A model generated the notes under the pieces. The model was given only the letters and a program-made list of their open reading frames with translations, did not search any database and had not been told where the DNA came from. Positions 44,566-56,700 of a stretch of 64,000 nt of DNA are shown here, piece after piece (position 1 is the first letter of the stretch; every line of letters starts with the position of its first letter). The DNA is from Rhynchosporium graminicola (Eukaryota > Ascomycota > Leotiomycetes > Helotiales > Ploettnerulaceae), in contig FJUW01000036.1 in the NCBI GenBank assembly GCA_900074885.1, positions 186,001 through 250,000 on the forward strand, written 5' to 3'. The translations under genes and the position numbers were made by a program.

Positions 44566-46583
44566 ATGTCGTGCTGGCCAGCAATGTCCAACTCCAACGA
44601 CACAAGCTCAGACTCCGAGTCCGTTGATGAAACTACGCGTCCAAATCGCTGGACAGGTCCGCCATCATCCTGGCTTCTACTCACGGAAGAGGAGCGCGGT
44701 CTAGCAACTAGCCTCGACACGCTCCGAAATGCAGATCTAAGCATCCATCTGTTCAACGCACATGCGCTGAAAAGACACGCGCGAGAATTCGACGTGAGTC
44801 TAGGCCTCTAATCAATGCTGATCCTTGAACTCGTACCGACAGCGTACAGGGTGGTGTGAATCTAGAAACCGAATTCCCCGGTGTACCTCCAGAAGATCGG
44901 ACTTTCAGGCCCGCAAAAGGATGGACGGCATGGCCTCTCTCACCAGAAGATGTTCCGCGGACAGGGGAAGAAATTGGGCCTAGGAAGTCATTCGAGGAAT
45001 ATACTTACAGAGCGAATGAAGATGGGGCGCCCAGTCGGGAATTGGAAGATGTGTTGATGGGTGTTACATTGAAATTTGCCAAGGAGAGATTTATGGCTCG
45101 GCAAGAAGCACCACCCCAAAAAGACTACAGAGAGGAAGGAAAGTCGAAAGGAAAAGACAAGGCAAAGCATACAATTGAAGAGGATCTGGACGATACGGGG
45201 AGCGAATACCACAATTCCTCGGACGAGGGATCTGTCGATGAGGAGGAGCAAGTAACAAGATCAAACGAAGCAAAACCCTATCTGAAGCCTGTAGTCTCAG
45301 CTGACGACGAACACTCAAGACAGCTTCTCCTCCCTTCAGTCCGTCATACACTTTCCAAACTCGATGATATTCTAATAGCTCTCCACCATGCACGGAAGAC
45401 ATGTCATCGATACTCGCATTCCGAAGCTGAAACTACAGATGATGAATTTGTCGCTGACACGAACTTTTCAGAACAAGGCCGAACCTCGCCCGAGAAACGA
45501 ACACGCGGTCGGCCAAGGAAATTCGCAAATCTACCTAGTCGCGCAAAGGCTAGGCTTGACCATGAGCCTGATCCTGAGATTGATGATGGTGGCGCAGGTG
45601 GTGTGCTGAGCAAGAAAAGTCCTCATGCCGGCCGTCCAAAAAAGACATATTATCACCTAGAAGGAGAAACTGAACAAGATTACCTCATTCGCGTAGCGCG
45701 TCTCCAGAAGAAACCTATCCCCTCTTTCGCACCTGCAGCCTCGCCACCACCAACCAAATCACCCTCTCGTGGGCGTTCACGTTCAAGAAGCCTACCCGCA
45801 AGACGAGCGACGTCCGAGGAATTAAGAGATAGAAGGAAGAAGAAATTGGCGCTACGAGATTGGAGTGAAGTCCTTGGTACTGCTGCTTTAGTTGGAGTTT
45901 TTGACAAGGAGGTGGTGGAGAGGGCAACGAGGAGATGTGCAGATTTGTTTGGGGAGGGGATGATTTTGAGAGGGATGAATGAGGTGCCGTTTGGCGAGAA
46001 GGGGCAGGATGAGATTGTGAGATATGTGCCCGATCTTGTTCCTGCGATTGATTCTCATATACTGGGAACATCTTCCTCTGAGAGTCAAGATTCAGATACC
46101 GACTCCAACTCCGAATCTAAGTCTGAAGGGGAAGCTAAGGTCAAGCCTGGTCTTCGTACCACATCTCACATAAGCAGACAAGCAGTCTTCTGTCCTATCC
46201 CCGCATGTCCAAGACGAATTCAGGGATTTCGAGATGTACGCGCTATGAAGAGACATCTTGAGCGAGGTCATGGGATCGCGAGGGATGATGTGGGGGAGTG
46301 GATTGTGCCGAGTGACGAGGATATGGAGGGCGCGGTGCATAGGGATGGCTTCTTACGACCTGTGAAGAAAGTTAGGGTGTCAAGAGGGAGTTATGGGATG
46401 CCTGCGAAAAAGGCGAAGAAGAGGAACGAGAGGGAGACTGAGGATAGTGGAGATTGGGAGGATGATGGGCTTGAAGACGGGCAGGAAAGTGGTGAGCGGG
46501 ATGCCGCGGATGATTCAGATCTTGGTGGGGAGGAGGAGGGCGAAGAAGATGGGACTGAGAGTGACGACATCTCGTCCGGATAA
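44566..46583 (+). CDS. Rrn9-like RNA polymerase I transcription factor
   Basis: Exons 44566..44793 and 44850..46583 encode 653 aa. The start could also be ATG 44584, six codons later. The 56-bp intron (GTGAGT / GTACAG) is in phase 0. The N-terminal part (SLDTLRNADLSIHLFNAHAL, KRHAREFDGGV, then GWTAWPLSPEDVPRTGEE) matches my memory of the Rrn9 domain. In yeast Rrn9 is part of the upstream activating factor at rDNA promoters. The rest is acidic and disordered, with AT-hook-like RGRPRKF (about residue 290) and GRPKKTYY, an RS-rich patch, a single C2H2-type finger (CPIPACPRRIQGFRDVRAMK...HLERGH) near residue 525, and a highly acidic tail. Probably nucleolar. The Rrn9 assignment rests on recall without a search. 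Confidence 0.6.
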
Positions 46584-47440
46584 GAGAGCAAAGATTCATA
46601 TTGCATGATTGCTTACACCCGGGTTAATGCTTACCGCGCCGGTTACTGGTTGATTCGCTCTTTACATACTAAATGATAACTGCTGAAGCGTCAAATCAAG
46701 ACAGAAATTGCGCACCGTCCTACAAGCAATAGTGCATTGAATACATAAGAGTGAAACGCTCGACCTTGTTCAGGTTCCATCGGCCTCTATTTCATACAGT
46801 CGCTTAATTTCCCTGAATTATAGCGGGTACCATTGGCCCGTAAAGAGGTCTGTTTAAAGAACGCACGAGAGCCTAAGATCTGCACGTCTCTACGCTGACA
46901 CTATTACCAAGATATATAATCTCGACTTCAACGTCATCTCAACATCTTCGACAAAGCGGATCATTCATGGTAAATGGCCGCCGGGGGTATTTATTTTCAA
47001 GAAGTCTTTGATAGCGTCAGTTTCCTAGTGCGCCGCCAACTAAGTCACACGAATTTCAAAACCGTCACTCTCTAGTCCAGAGCTAAGCACTATAGAGACC
47101 ACACTGAGCTTCTTTCCTCTCTTCAAGACACATGGCAGTCAGTCATCTTTTATGACCATCACAAACAAGATGGCAAATTTTCAATTGCAAATACTGGCTT
47201 ACCCAGTATGGTGAAAAAGAAAAAAGATGTCATTACTATTGGAGCCAATATATAAAGCGCGACAAACCCCATCGGATCATCTTAGCGATATTCGCCACTA
47301 TCTCAGACGTAAGCCTGAAATTTATTTAGTTCATTCCCATCACATTCTCGTTCAAGCACAGCCGGAAACCAACGAATTGCATTACTAACATCAGGCTACA
47401 CATGAACACTACATCATCAACACTACATCACCACATCTAT
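46584..47440. other. Convergent 3' interval, no gene seen
   Basis: 857 bp between the Rrn9-like gene and the convergent minus-strand gene. No recognisable features. Confidence 0.5.
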
Positions 47441-48298
47441 CTAGTATTCCTCAGCTCTTGCAGCCCTTATAGCCTGCTCTCTATTCTCCCTCTTGGCACG
47501 AAAGTAGCTAACGAGTCTTTGTGGGTTAAGACAACGCTCACACTCCAGATGCCAATGACCACAAATGAAACAGCTAGGCTGAAAGGTATCTTGAGGATGC
47601 GGACCGTCTGTAAAAGGATCTTCCTCACACTCATGCTGTACAATTGAAACCGTAAGCCTAAATTCGAGTAGCAAGAAATTATCAAGGTACCAACCACTTA
47701 CGCACAACCATTTTCCTCTCGCCTCCTCGTGGTCTCGCTTGACGTTTCTTTCCCTGTCCTGCTCTTCCTTCTCTTTCCGCTGATGCTCTATAAGTCGAAT
47801 CTTCGCTAGTTCGGCCGCTTTGGATGCTTTGCTTTCTTGTGCTCTTTTTTGATCCCTGCTGTTCAAGGAAGCTTTGTTGCCGCCAGCGCCGACAGCGTGA
47901 CTCCGGATTAGAATTGATGCCTGGTTTAGAACTTGACTGAGAATTTCGAAGAAGTGGCTGTCAGCCTCAGATCTCTCTTGCATGTGTGCTTTATCGATGG
48001 AGCATGCCGGCACACCAGCCACCTCATCATCTGAAAGAAAGCCGTCTGGGCCACGGATCGGCCTGCCATAGTCGGTGTCTCGGTCACATTGAATGGCGAA
48101 CTTATCTGCTCCTCCATTTGGCAGGTAAATTTTCGCAGCGCTATCCATTGATGATGCAACAGCTGCTTTTCTGGTCATGAAAATCGCAGATGGACCGATT
48201 TTGGCATATTTTCTTACTCGTATTATCACCTGATTCTCTGGCCTTGCTCTGTTCATGTTATGGACTTCAATTTCTCCTGTGATTGGAACGTCGCCCAT
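47441..48298 (-). CDS. Zinc-ribbon-like hypothetical protein (263 aa)
   Basis: Exons 48298..47702 and 47635..47441 encode 263 aa. The 66-bp intron (GTAAGT / GTACAG, phase 0) joins KWLC to HECEEDPF and so builds a CxxC pair (CHEC). Reading through would instead insert 22 residues between these cysteines. Downstream is CFICGHWHLECERCL, completing a probable zinc-binding cluster. The middle is a charged helix (AAELAKIRLIEHQRKEKEEQ, RERNVKRDHEEARGK), probably coiled-coil. The C-terminus is helical and basic. The N-terminus (MGDVPITGEIEVHNMNRAR) is unfamiliar. Likely a nuclear or cytosolic protein; function unknown. Confidence 0.68.
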   Translation of the reverse strand: MGDVPITGEIEVHNMNRARPENQVIIRVRKYAKIGPSAIFMTRKAAVASSMDSAAKIYLPNGGADKFAIQCDRDTDYGRPIRGPDGFLSDDEVAGVPACSIDKAHMQERSEADSHFFEILSQVLNQASILIRSHAVGAGGNKASLNSRDQKRAQESKASKAAELAKIRLIEHQRKEKEEQDRERNVKRDHEEARGKWLCVSGWYLDNFLLLEFRLTVSIVQHECEEDPFTDGPHPQDTFQPSCFICGHWHLECERCLNPQRLVSYFRAKRENREQAIRAARAEEY

Positions 48299-49976
48299 CC
48301 TTCCGCCTATGTCGATCGATTGGTGGAGCTTGTATCCTTTAAGAGATCAAGGAGCTGCTTATTTGAGTAACCTTTGGGGGATGAAGATAGATTGTGTTTG
48401 AGAAATCCATACAGCAGTAGAAGACATACTTATAATTGAAGATCTGAAGACGATGTCTTTACAAGCATACGTGGTTGAGAGCTTCCATCATTTCCAGTTG
48501 TCTCATGGTCACTTTCGCTGGCGTTTGCTTATACTTAAGGCTCACGATTACATTTTGTAGACTCACCGATATCCGACATCTGGGTCAGTCTGGCATAGAA
48601 CGGACACATCTATGACTCTTGGTGACTGTTCGTGTGTAGATCATCAGAATCGTATGATAAATAAAGACAATTGGATCTGGGGTCACTTTGAAACTCATGA
48701 GAGATAATGACTTGAATGTGAGAGAAATCGAAATATGATTACAGGAAGTAGAAGTAGAACATCATTCCACACACTATAGCCTCAGGATATTCCATTGACT
48801 TCTTGATCTCAACAGGGCAAGTCCGTGTAATTTTGTGACGAATGGAGCGAAGACTCGAAGAGTAAAGTGCACACTACTTCCGCGACTTTAAAAAAAAATA
48901 AGTCCATACTCAAAGTACTATGAAGCTTGTGACATTTATTTCTTTCAGATGTGAAGTCATGGAATGGTTTGATGACGCTAGATTTTGACTTGAATAAAAG
49001 TCGTACATCTTCATAACTTGAGGCATTGGCCAGTTCCTGATCCCCCGGTGACGAAGTAGCCTGGCCTCAGTGTTCTATTTCATACTTGGCTCTAAAAGAA
49101 ATACCAGGATAACCAGGGCTTAAAAGTCGCAAGTGACCTACTTCTTAGCCAAGCCTAAACTACCGTATGCTCTAGTTGAGAACTTAGCTTAGTTTCCGTC
49201 ATCTGAACCTTGTCATGGCCGAGGTTTCAGTTTCCGATGTGGAGTCTAAATGACACTTAGGCAGACTTCTTCGTCTAATGATACCAATATTATAAGTATC
49301 AAGGTTTTACTCTAACTGCTCTCGAAGCAAGACACATATTATTAGGGCTCGTTTGGCACTCAACTTTCTAGTTTCGAAAACAGCTCTCGTAAGATAGTAA
49401 GTGTCACGGTGGTTTGACTGCTACAGCCAGAATTGGTTATGTTTAGTAAAAGCAATTGATAGGCGATCAGGTTCATCAGGGTGTACTCGGTCTGACCCTG
49501 CATTCATAGAAATATAGTCATATCCGACTAAAATTCCCCTATAAACCCACTGTGGATAGTGTTAGATCCGTGAAGAAACCGAGTTGGTTTCGACTCAAGT
49601 TTCGGAATAAATGACCCCTATCGAAAGCTTTTCTTCTTCGCTAAGCGGGACTACGGCGCGACGATTTACGGCCACTAAATTCACGATACACCTCTAGAGG
49701 TATATCGTCGATCAGTTGTGAAAACCGACTTTTCGATACGATTCTGCCTTTGACGCATTTTTCAGAAGCCTCTACTACCGGAATTTGAAAATTTATTTTA
49801 CTTCGTTGGTTAGTACCTGAATCCAACCCCGCGATACTGGATTCTGTGTTTTCCAAACGAGCACGTGAACATACATATCTCAAATTCTTAGAGTCAAATC
49901 TGGCTGTGACGGTCTTCGTATACTCGAGGTTACATCCTGTCGAAAAAATTATCACAATTTGCCTTGATACTTTGTC
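48299..49976. other. 1.7-kb interval, one doubtful minus-strand ORF
   Basis: Mostly empty. A minus-strand 117-codon frame at 49641-49994 ends in a plausible-looking stretch (FSQLIDDIPLEVYREFSGRK, then SSRRSPA) but has no family, signal or splice support, so it is noted here and not called. Confidence 0.35.
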
Positions 49977-50489
49977 ATGCCTCAGAACCAGCAAAATCTG
50001 ACCAAGACTGCAATCTTCGCCAAAATCCTCTCATTCTGTGTCATCCTTCACCTCGCCCAATTTTGCCTCTCAGTGGGCCGATGGACTCTGATACAGCACA
50101 CCAATAACAAGCAAATGGAATTACTAATTGGCTCCTGGGACGGATCTTGTATGGCAGAGCGGTCGCAGCTAGTTCTTGACTACTACGCCAAGCAAACCAA
50201 ATTGAAAGCTTTCTTACCATGGGAAGCAAAAGAATTCGTCTACCAACATTTGGCAAACTCAGAGAAGGGACTCGAGAGGGTTATGGTGTCAAAAGCTTTA
50301 AAAGATGTAGGGAGAATAGATCGGCAAAAGAAATTGAGGTTGGGGTGTGGAGCAATGTGGTATGAGATTCCTTTCGGTTTTCATTACAGGCATTGTTTCA
50401 ATTTGACGGATGCGGAGAAGTTTGGTATCGATGAGCTGAGGGAGCTAGTAAACGGTATCCGGAATAGTGAAGTGCAGGTGGGAGAATGA
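49977..50489 (+). CDS. Hypothetical protein, 170 aa
   Basis: Open frame starting MPQNQQNLTKTAIFAKILSF with one hydrophobic segment (FCVILHLAQFCLSVG, residues 20-34) that could be a signal anchor. The rest has protein-like composition (LIGSWDGSCMAERSQLVLDY, PWEAKEFVYQHLANSEKG, CGAMWYEIPFGFHYRHCFNL) with mixed helix-like patterns. No family recognised. An upstream exon cannot be excluded, in which case the hydrophobic part may be non-coding and the protein may begin near MELLIGSW. Confidence 0.45.
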   Translation: MPQNQQNLTKTAIFAKILSFCVILHLAQFCLSVGRWTLIQHTNNKQMELLIGSWDGSCMAERSQLVLDYYAKQTKLKAFLPWEAKEFVYQHLANSEKGLERVMVSKALKDVGRIDRQKKLRLGCGAMWYEIPFGFHYRHCFNLTDAEKFGIDELRELVNGIRNSEVQVGE

Positions 50490-51733
50490 GGATGTCGAGT
50501 CTTGACTCCGGGTTTGTATCGATGGTTTAGCTACGCACTTAAGATGGACCGCACAGGGTGCTGCTGAGCAATTCTCGTCTACATTTTATCATGCATTTAT
50601 GGTTGTAACAAGCATTTAAAAGCAAAAATTTGTGTGTCAGTTTGGCGGTATAAACGAGTGAATGCTACACTTGTTCCAAAATGTATATTTGAAGGCCAGT
50701 CAAACAGTGACCGTAAATTTAGTGACTCAAACTCCCAACTTGATTAGCTTGGAGCAAGCTTTTTTAAATCTAAAATAACTTCAATATCAGGCTGCTCATG
50801 GTGAAGCAGTCGTTCAGGGAGGGCATTACAGCACATGGTACAGGTGTACAGTTACCATTTAATTCCTCCATCCTAAGAGAGCACTGAAGCGTCCAAGCAA
50901 TCCATACAGTCCAAACTGCTGTACCTACATCAGAGGCTCTCGGTGTCACAGGTCGGAGATTAAATATCACTGAGGCCTAGATACATACCACAGATTGTTG
51001 TAGCAAGAAGCTAGACTTGTTATCATTCCCTAAGCAGGACCATAATGCCCAAATTAGGTGGACGAGATTAAATACTGTGGTCACTCAGTAAAGGACAAGT
51101 CCCAAGACCATATTACATCAACAGCATGTCCTTTTTGGTTTGTAGAGAACGTCGATTCTTCAAAGTTAACCATCTCAACAGAATCTACATGAATAGATGT
51201 TTCACAGTCGAACTCTCTTAGCCACTGAGGATGCTTGATATTGAGCCTTGCGGAAAGTTATAATGGTTTGTGTGAAAGATGGCAGTGCTCGCTTAAGCGC
51301 CCTCGTCATTTCGATGTAGTTGTTCTATTGTATGAAGCTCGCATTGCATGTGAATACTTCATGGCACAAAGACTTAGGATCCATCGATGCTTAATGGCAG
51401 TCTTCCTTCCTGTAAAGTTGCCATCTTGGCCAAGACTGTAGTGAATATGTCGCCGATGACTGCCTTGTCAAGGCAGGGAGCTCGTGATTCCTCGTTACCA
51501 CTGAGGAGCGATTTCTGACACCTTGCCCAAAGGAAAACGTCTTGATTGAGTACTATCGATGACTGGGCATAGAATTAATAGCCATAATTTGTATTCATTA
51601 AGGACAGCACTTCTTAACGCCCCAACTTAAATGAGACAAGCTGCTCGACAGAAACAACTTTCATACTATAAACAAACCCTTTTGAGAAAAAAAAGCATCG
51701 CTCACCAATTTCTTCCTCAATAGACTTCGGATC
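50490..51733. other. 1.2-kb interval, no gene seen
   Basis: No convincing coding region. The last 100 bp is the likely promoter/leader of the following gene. Confidence 0.4.
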
Positions 51734-52928
51734 ATGCCACGCAATATCATGCATATTATATGCTTCCTAGCAGTAGCCTCGCTCTTGACATGTGTGTGCG
51801 CTGGCGGTCCGCCACGGCTCACATTCTATGGACTAGAAATCTTGCCTGGAGCACCGATCACCAAAGTACAATTTATCTCCCGTTGTCTATACCCTATTTC
51901 ATGGAGGCTGATCCGATACAGTTTGAATCCACTCTCCTCGTTCCCTCCGTTACTCCTGATCAAGATCCCAAATCCGTTCAGGGTCTCCGATCGATGTGGC
52001 CAGGTTTGGAACCGCAACCGGTCTCTGCATTATTCCAAAATGTTCTTTCGAATCTCAATCAAGCGCCGCATGTGACGGAAAATAATGCAGTAAGCTTTCC
52101 TTACCGGTCGGGTTCTTGGAGCGCAGGAAGATCATGTTTCCCTTCATACTGTATTTTGATACATACTGACTGCTTTCAGTGGTATTTCTTTCCGTATTGG
52201 TGCTGCGCGTAAGTCTTCTCAGCCCGGATTTTGATATTCTTCTGATAGAATCTTAGCCCCGCCATGGATCTCGTAGGAAATCGGGTTCGACGTAAGTCAC
52301 GAATAGATCCTCGTTCGAACCCAACTAACTGTGTTCGCAAGTCTTTCCAGGAGATCTGCTCCAAAACACATACCAGTGGAATTCAGAAACGAAAGACTAG
52401 TACCAAAACTGGGTAGTACAGCCCGGAAAACAGGGACATAGAGGAGGTGTAGAACCTTTGGGTGGTGGATTGATCACGGATGGGCATTTCGACACCAAAT
52501 ACAGTATTTGTCTCCCGCGGGTTCATTTCATTCTAACGTCGGCTGACACAAGATACAGCAGAGGAGAAATGGCCACCCATGGTGAAGGTAAGTTTCCATC
52601 CTACAATATATGTTTAGAGTACTCACGGGTATGTCTAGGCACTCTTAGACATCGAGGTTCAAGGCGAAGGAAAGTGGGATTTCGGGCCTGTGGAGTGGAG
52701 GAATGTTCTCGTCGAAGCACAAACAAAAGAGACATCTTGGTGTACTGAAATGTGGGTTATGACACACATCAAGAGAATTTGAGTCCAAAGCTGACAAGAG
52801 TAATTTATAGCCCGAGCAAGAAGAACAACTTCCGAATGACGAGAACCCAGCCGATCGCGACGGTCAATCGCAACACAAACTCAACGACATGCTATGTAGC
52901 ATTCATAACTTTCCTAGGGATGAACTAG
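51734..52928 (+). pseudogene. Multi-exon secreted-protein gene, broken by a frameshift and a TAG
   Basis: Seven exons join in phase: 51734..52089, 52180..52208, 52257..52291, 52342..52503, 52553..52587, 52639..52751 and 52811..52928. Introns have GTAAG/GTATTT/GTGGGT donors and several CTGAC, CTAACT or CTAAC branch points. The first frame gives a signal peptide (IICFLAVASLLTCVCA). The mature chain continues in another frame from about 51850 (STIYLPLSIPYFMEADP, then SMWPGLEPQPVSALFQ), so there is a one-base lesion in exon 1. Later exons give WYFFPYWCCAPAMDLVGNRV, FPGDLLQNTYQWNSETKD, a TAG at 52398-52400, YQNWVVQPGKQG, WDFGPVEWRNVLVEAQTKET and a last exon ending CYVAFITFLGMN. The splice structure is otherwise intact, so inactivation is recent. 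It resembles uncharacterised secreted fungal proteins with WPG and WDFGP motifs. Function unknown. Confidence 0.6.
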
Positions 52929-53092
52929 TTCTGTAGGGAATACATCGAAGGTGATTGAATGGAATGATTTTCAGGTTTGCTCAATAATAGTAGCGAGATA
53001 TTATGTTCTTCTCCAAGAAATTTTAAGCCTAATTTCCAAAGCAAACCAATTGACTCTAATAATGAACAATTACCACTGTCTTATCTGGCATA

Positions 53093-53720
53093 TTAATAAG
53101 AACCCAAAACACTAAGTATAATCTCGTTCATTCCAAGTCCAAGAGGTAAGAAACAGGCGCTGACGAGTTGAAGTGGCACAATGGCGAGTGTGGCGTCAGA
53201 ATGTTTGCCAGGAGCGATGATCCAACCCCATGGAGCATCAACAGCAAAACATATCATAACTGTTCATGACATTAACCATGCTTAGAAAAGCCAATGTCAT
53301 GACTTTGACTTACCATCGCAAGGATCAAGCAGACGCCCCAAGTATACTTAAAATTATGAACCATCTTATCCAAGCCAATGTAGAAACCAGTGAGACCCAG
53401 ATACTTAGCTGTAGATGCCCATTCTATGTTGATACCAAATGCATGGCAGAGTAGAGCTTTCGCACAGTTGAGACTGATGCCGCCGAAAAAGAGGACCAAG
53501 AATGGTAGCCTTTTGACAGCCTCTACTAGTACACTTCAGAACGTTGCTTCCTTCATTTGATGTCGTAGCATACTGAACGAGATTGATGCGAAACCATCAA
53601 AACGACAACGAGTGATATCCAAATTTCACAGGATGGAAGATAGTCATGATTTACGTCGTTGTGGAAGAGACCGAGGAAGATGTAGTTGACTGTTGCGAGC
53701 AGCATACCATAATTTTGATA
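53093..53720 (-). pseudogene. C-terminal remnant of a family-2 glycosyltransferase-like protein
   Basis: Descending from about 53720: YIFLGLFHNDVNHDYLPSCE, a hydrophobic stretch, NLVQYATTSNEGSNVLK, a frame change, then VEAVKRLPFLVLFFGGISLN, HAFGINIEWASTAKYLGL and FKYTWGVCLILAM. An intron (GTAAGTC ... ATGAACAG) follows, then CFAVDAPWGWIIAPGKHSD and an end at LSVLGSY. This resembles the C-terminal membrane part of fungal cellulose-synthase-like GT2 proteins (my recall; 'FFGGIS', 'INIEW', 'STAKE'). No catalytic D/QxxRW region is present in the window, so only the 3' end survives, with at least one frameshift. Confidence 0.4.
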
Positions 53721-56700
53721 ATACAATATCTATTAATTAACATTGTTATTCTTCTTCCAACTCATCTATACATGACACCTCTGGACCCATAGGCGTGACT
53801 TTATCTAGAACTAACTTGCTGACGTTGTGCTGGTCCTGGCGTTTCACATGGTTCGTTTAACGAAGCTAAGCGAAAACATTTCCACTGGACTTAGCTTTAA
53901 CACTTGAAGGTCCTTTTAAGCAGCAGCTTTCAATTGAGTCAGAAAAATCGATGAACTTCTTGATAAACGGGGATACCTTTGCGCGAAATTAGATGGAGCA
54001 GGATCAGAAAAATCATACACATCGCCTCAATGTGCATAAGTAGCACTTTCCCTTATCCCTTGGAGAAGTTAAATCGTATTCAACTCTTTGTATCGGTGAC
54101 TCACAACTCAAATTAGAGCCTTCTCAACCTCTACCCAAATATCACTAATTGAATAGAAATTCCCATTGCACAGTTCTTTCACTCAGATGCCAATGCTATA
54201 ACATAAGATGAAACATGGTTTTACAATACGTCCGTGAAGAGTCAAGAGTCGCACGGGCATCTACGTATCGCATTTGGTTAAGTCAACAAAAGTCAGGAAT
54301 CCAGCATTGTAACGAGAAGCGAAAGGCAGGGATAGGGTAACTGGCCTCGTAATGCAGAACGTCAGCAAAATATCTCGGAATCCTGACAGTCAAGGTAAAG
54401 AAACAAACATTCGTATCGCATCTTTACGTTTTGCGAATTAGCACTTCACTGATCACACACCTAGTTCCAGTGATTGAATTCTTTTCCACATAATTCAACT
54501 CACGTACAGTATTAGGGTTCCTTTAAATTCTGTATAGAAAAAAGGCTTCGTCTAAGGATCCAAGGACCATAATTCAGATATCAAAGGATCAAAATCGAAG
54601 GATTACAAGACTCAACTACATACTACACTTTGCTTTATTTTCATTATAGTCAGCAGGATCGCAAATTAATCAATTGCATTACGCATATGAAATAGTGGAG
54701 CGCTAACAACGACGGGTCTGTCAGTAACAGTAGGGCAAGCGACAACAACAAACCCGTCTCCTGGCCGCATGTGTCGAAACTGGAAGCGACGTTCCTTACT
54801 TAAGCCGCAATATCGACCTGAAGATTTCAAACTGTTTGCATTCTTCCTTTAAAACTCAAATTAGCTACACGTCTAACAAACTATTTTCCCACTTGGCTTT
54901 CCAAACTGATAACTTCCATATTTTTGTAGCTGTGCCTTTAAAAGACTTTGAATATATATTTCTGAAGTACTGCAGAGACACATAGTAGATCGCTTCAGGT
55001 GAAAGCCGACTTCCAAAGACGCTAAAACCCAAACATCCACATGATTATTTGTGTATATCTTTATAAAGAAACGAAAATTATAGCATTTTGCCACGATGGA
55101 ATTTAGGTTAGCCAGGACGATAATTTACTGAAGAATGTTCATAATATAATGAACAGCTCTTAAAGAAAAATAATACATATCCGTTCAACCTAAACAGAGG
55201 GTACGTTAATAGAGTGTTTTCAACACTTACTTATCAAGCAAGTCAACCTAGAAACCGTGAACCATTTTATATCAAAGGAGAGGAGATAGAACAGATCGTA
55301 CTAAAGCCTGGGTATATTTATTGATATAGATAGCATATCAATTTAAACGACCTTTAGACTAATAGCAGCGTAAAATAGTTCGTTAGCTTCGACATACGAG
55401 TAACGGAGTAAGTTCTAACAACGAATTATCAACTGACAACAATATATTTATTTCCCTATAAGGCAATAAAAACAGTTTTAACATGACTGCAGGCGTCGTA
55501 TCATCAGTACTCTCTGAATGTCGTATAACCCTTTCTCCTCCTTAGTACATAGAGTATGACCAGTCGACTATCAATTTCTTGCTACGTACCATCTAATATA
55601 AATACCTGTTCTCGTTTTTAAAATCTACCCGAGTAAACAGTCTCAAAGATTTAAGGTCAATAGTAATTCTAACTAGGATATCATTCTCAAGCAATAAGGC
55701 CGAGGAAGAGAAGTATCGAAATCTCGAGTGTGCAAGAACATCTATCTCGTAGAGAGGCTGATTAAGTAGCGATGAGATGATGCTTGAGAAATCCGGAAGA
55801 AGAAGGCATTATTAATACGCCAAAGTATAATAATTATGCGAAAAGTACGGATTATTTCTACTGAACGAGAAGGAGCTATTGTAGTTAGCAGCTTTGACAT
55901 GATATAATGCCAGTGTTTCGAGGAGTACAAATAGATCGAAGCTAAAAGAGTCTGAACAGGAATTAAATGTAGCATCATTATACTATATTAAAGAATAAGA
56001 TAACAGGATTTCTGCACCTCCAAACGTATACGATATCCGGTAGCAAGCCGTTTCAACATACTGCAAGTTCGCCATCTCCATTATACCGCGAGGTCTAATT
56101 ACTAGCTACATCAGCTTGACTTCGCGTATATTTTATGTATCAGTCGATTCGGGAGCTAATTTCCACTGTACCTTCCTTCGCGAAGAGGGAAGATTTTAGC
56201 CAAAGGTAAAGGAAAAGTCGCCTAGAAGAAATTAGTATCACCCCTCGTATTCTTTTAAACTAGTATGATTATTTAGAACGAATCTAGTTTTTCTGCTACT
56301 CCAAGTACTGTATCCTTGAGGAGGTTTTGTGGAAATATGCTATTCGAAAACTTCCTGCGCTGCGAGTAAAGGGATTAGGCAAGGACCTGTCCCTCTATTA
56401 TGCCCGAGAACAATCGGCCGTTCATTTCACCGACAGGATTATATGAAAGGTACCCTGCCGGGATGGACATGTGGGCAAGGGGCAAGGGTTATTAAGCTGT
56501 GATGATTCAAGCTTTGCGGCTTCTGGCAAAAAACATAATTAGTAAATGCTTATCCCTTTCTATGCATAAAAAAAGCTACTGGTTCTTGGGACTTTAAGAG
56601 GGTGTGACTCCTGCATTCCTCTGGGTACAAACTGCCCCCTTAGCAGCACCAGGCAGCACCATGTCCAGATCTTTTGCTCCTCTCCCCTTCTGATTCAAGC

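Noticed and set aside
49641..49994. 117-codon minus-strand ORF with a plausible C-terminus
   Set aside because: Overlaps the start of a better plus-strand ORF and has no family, intron or signal support.
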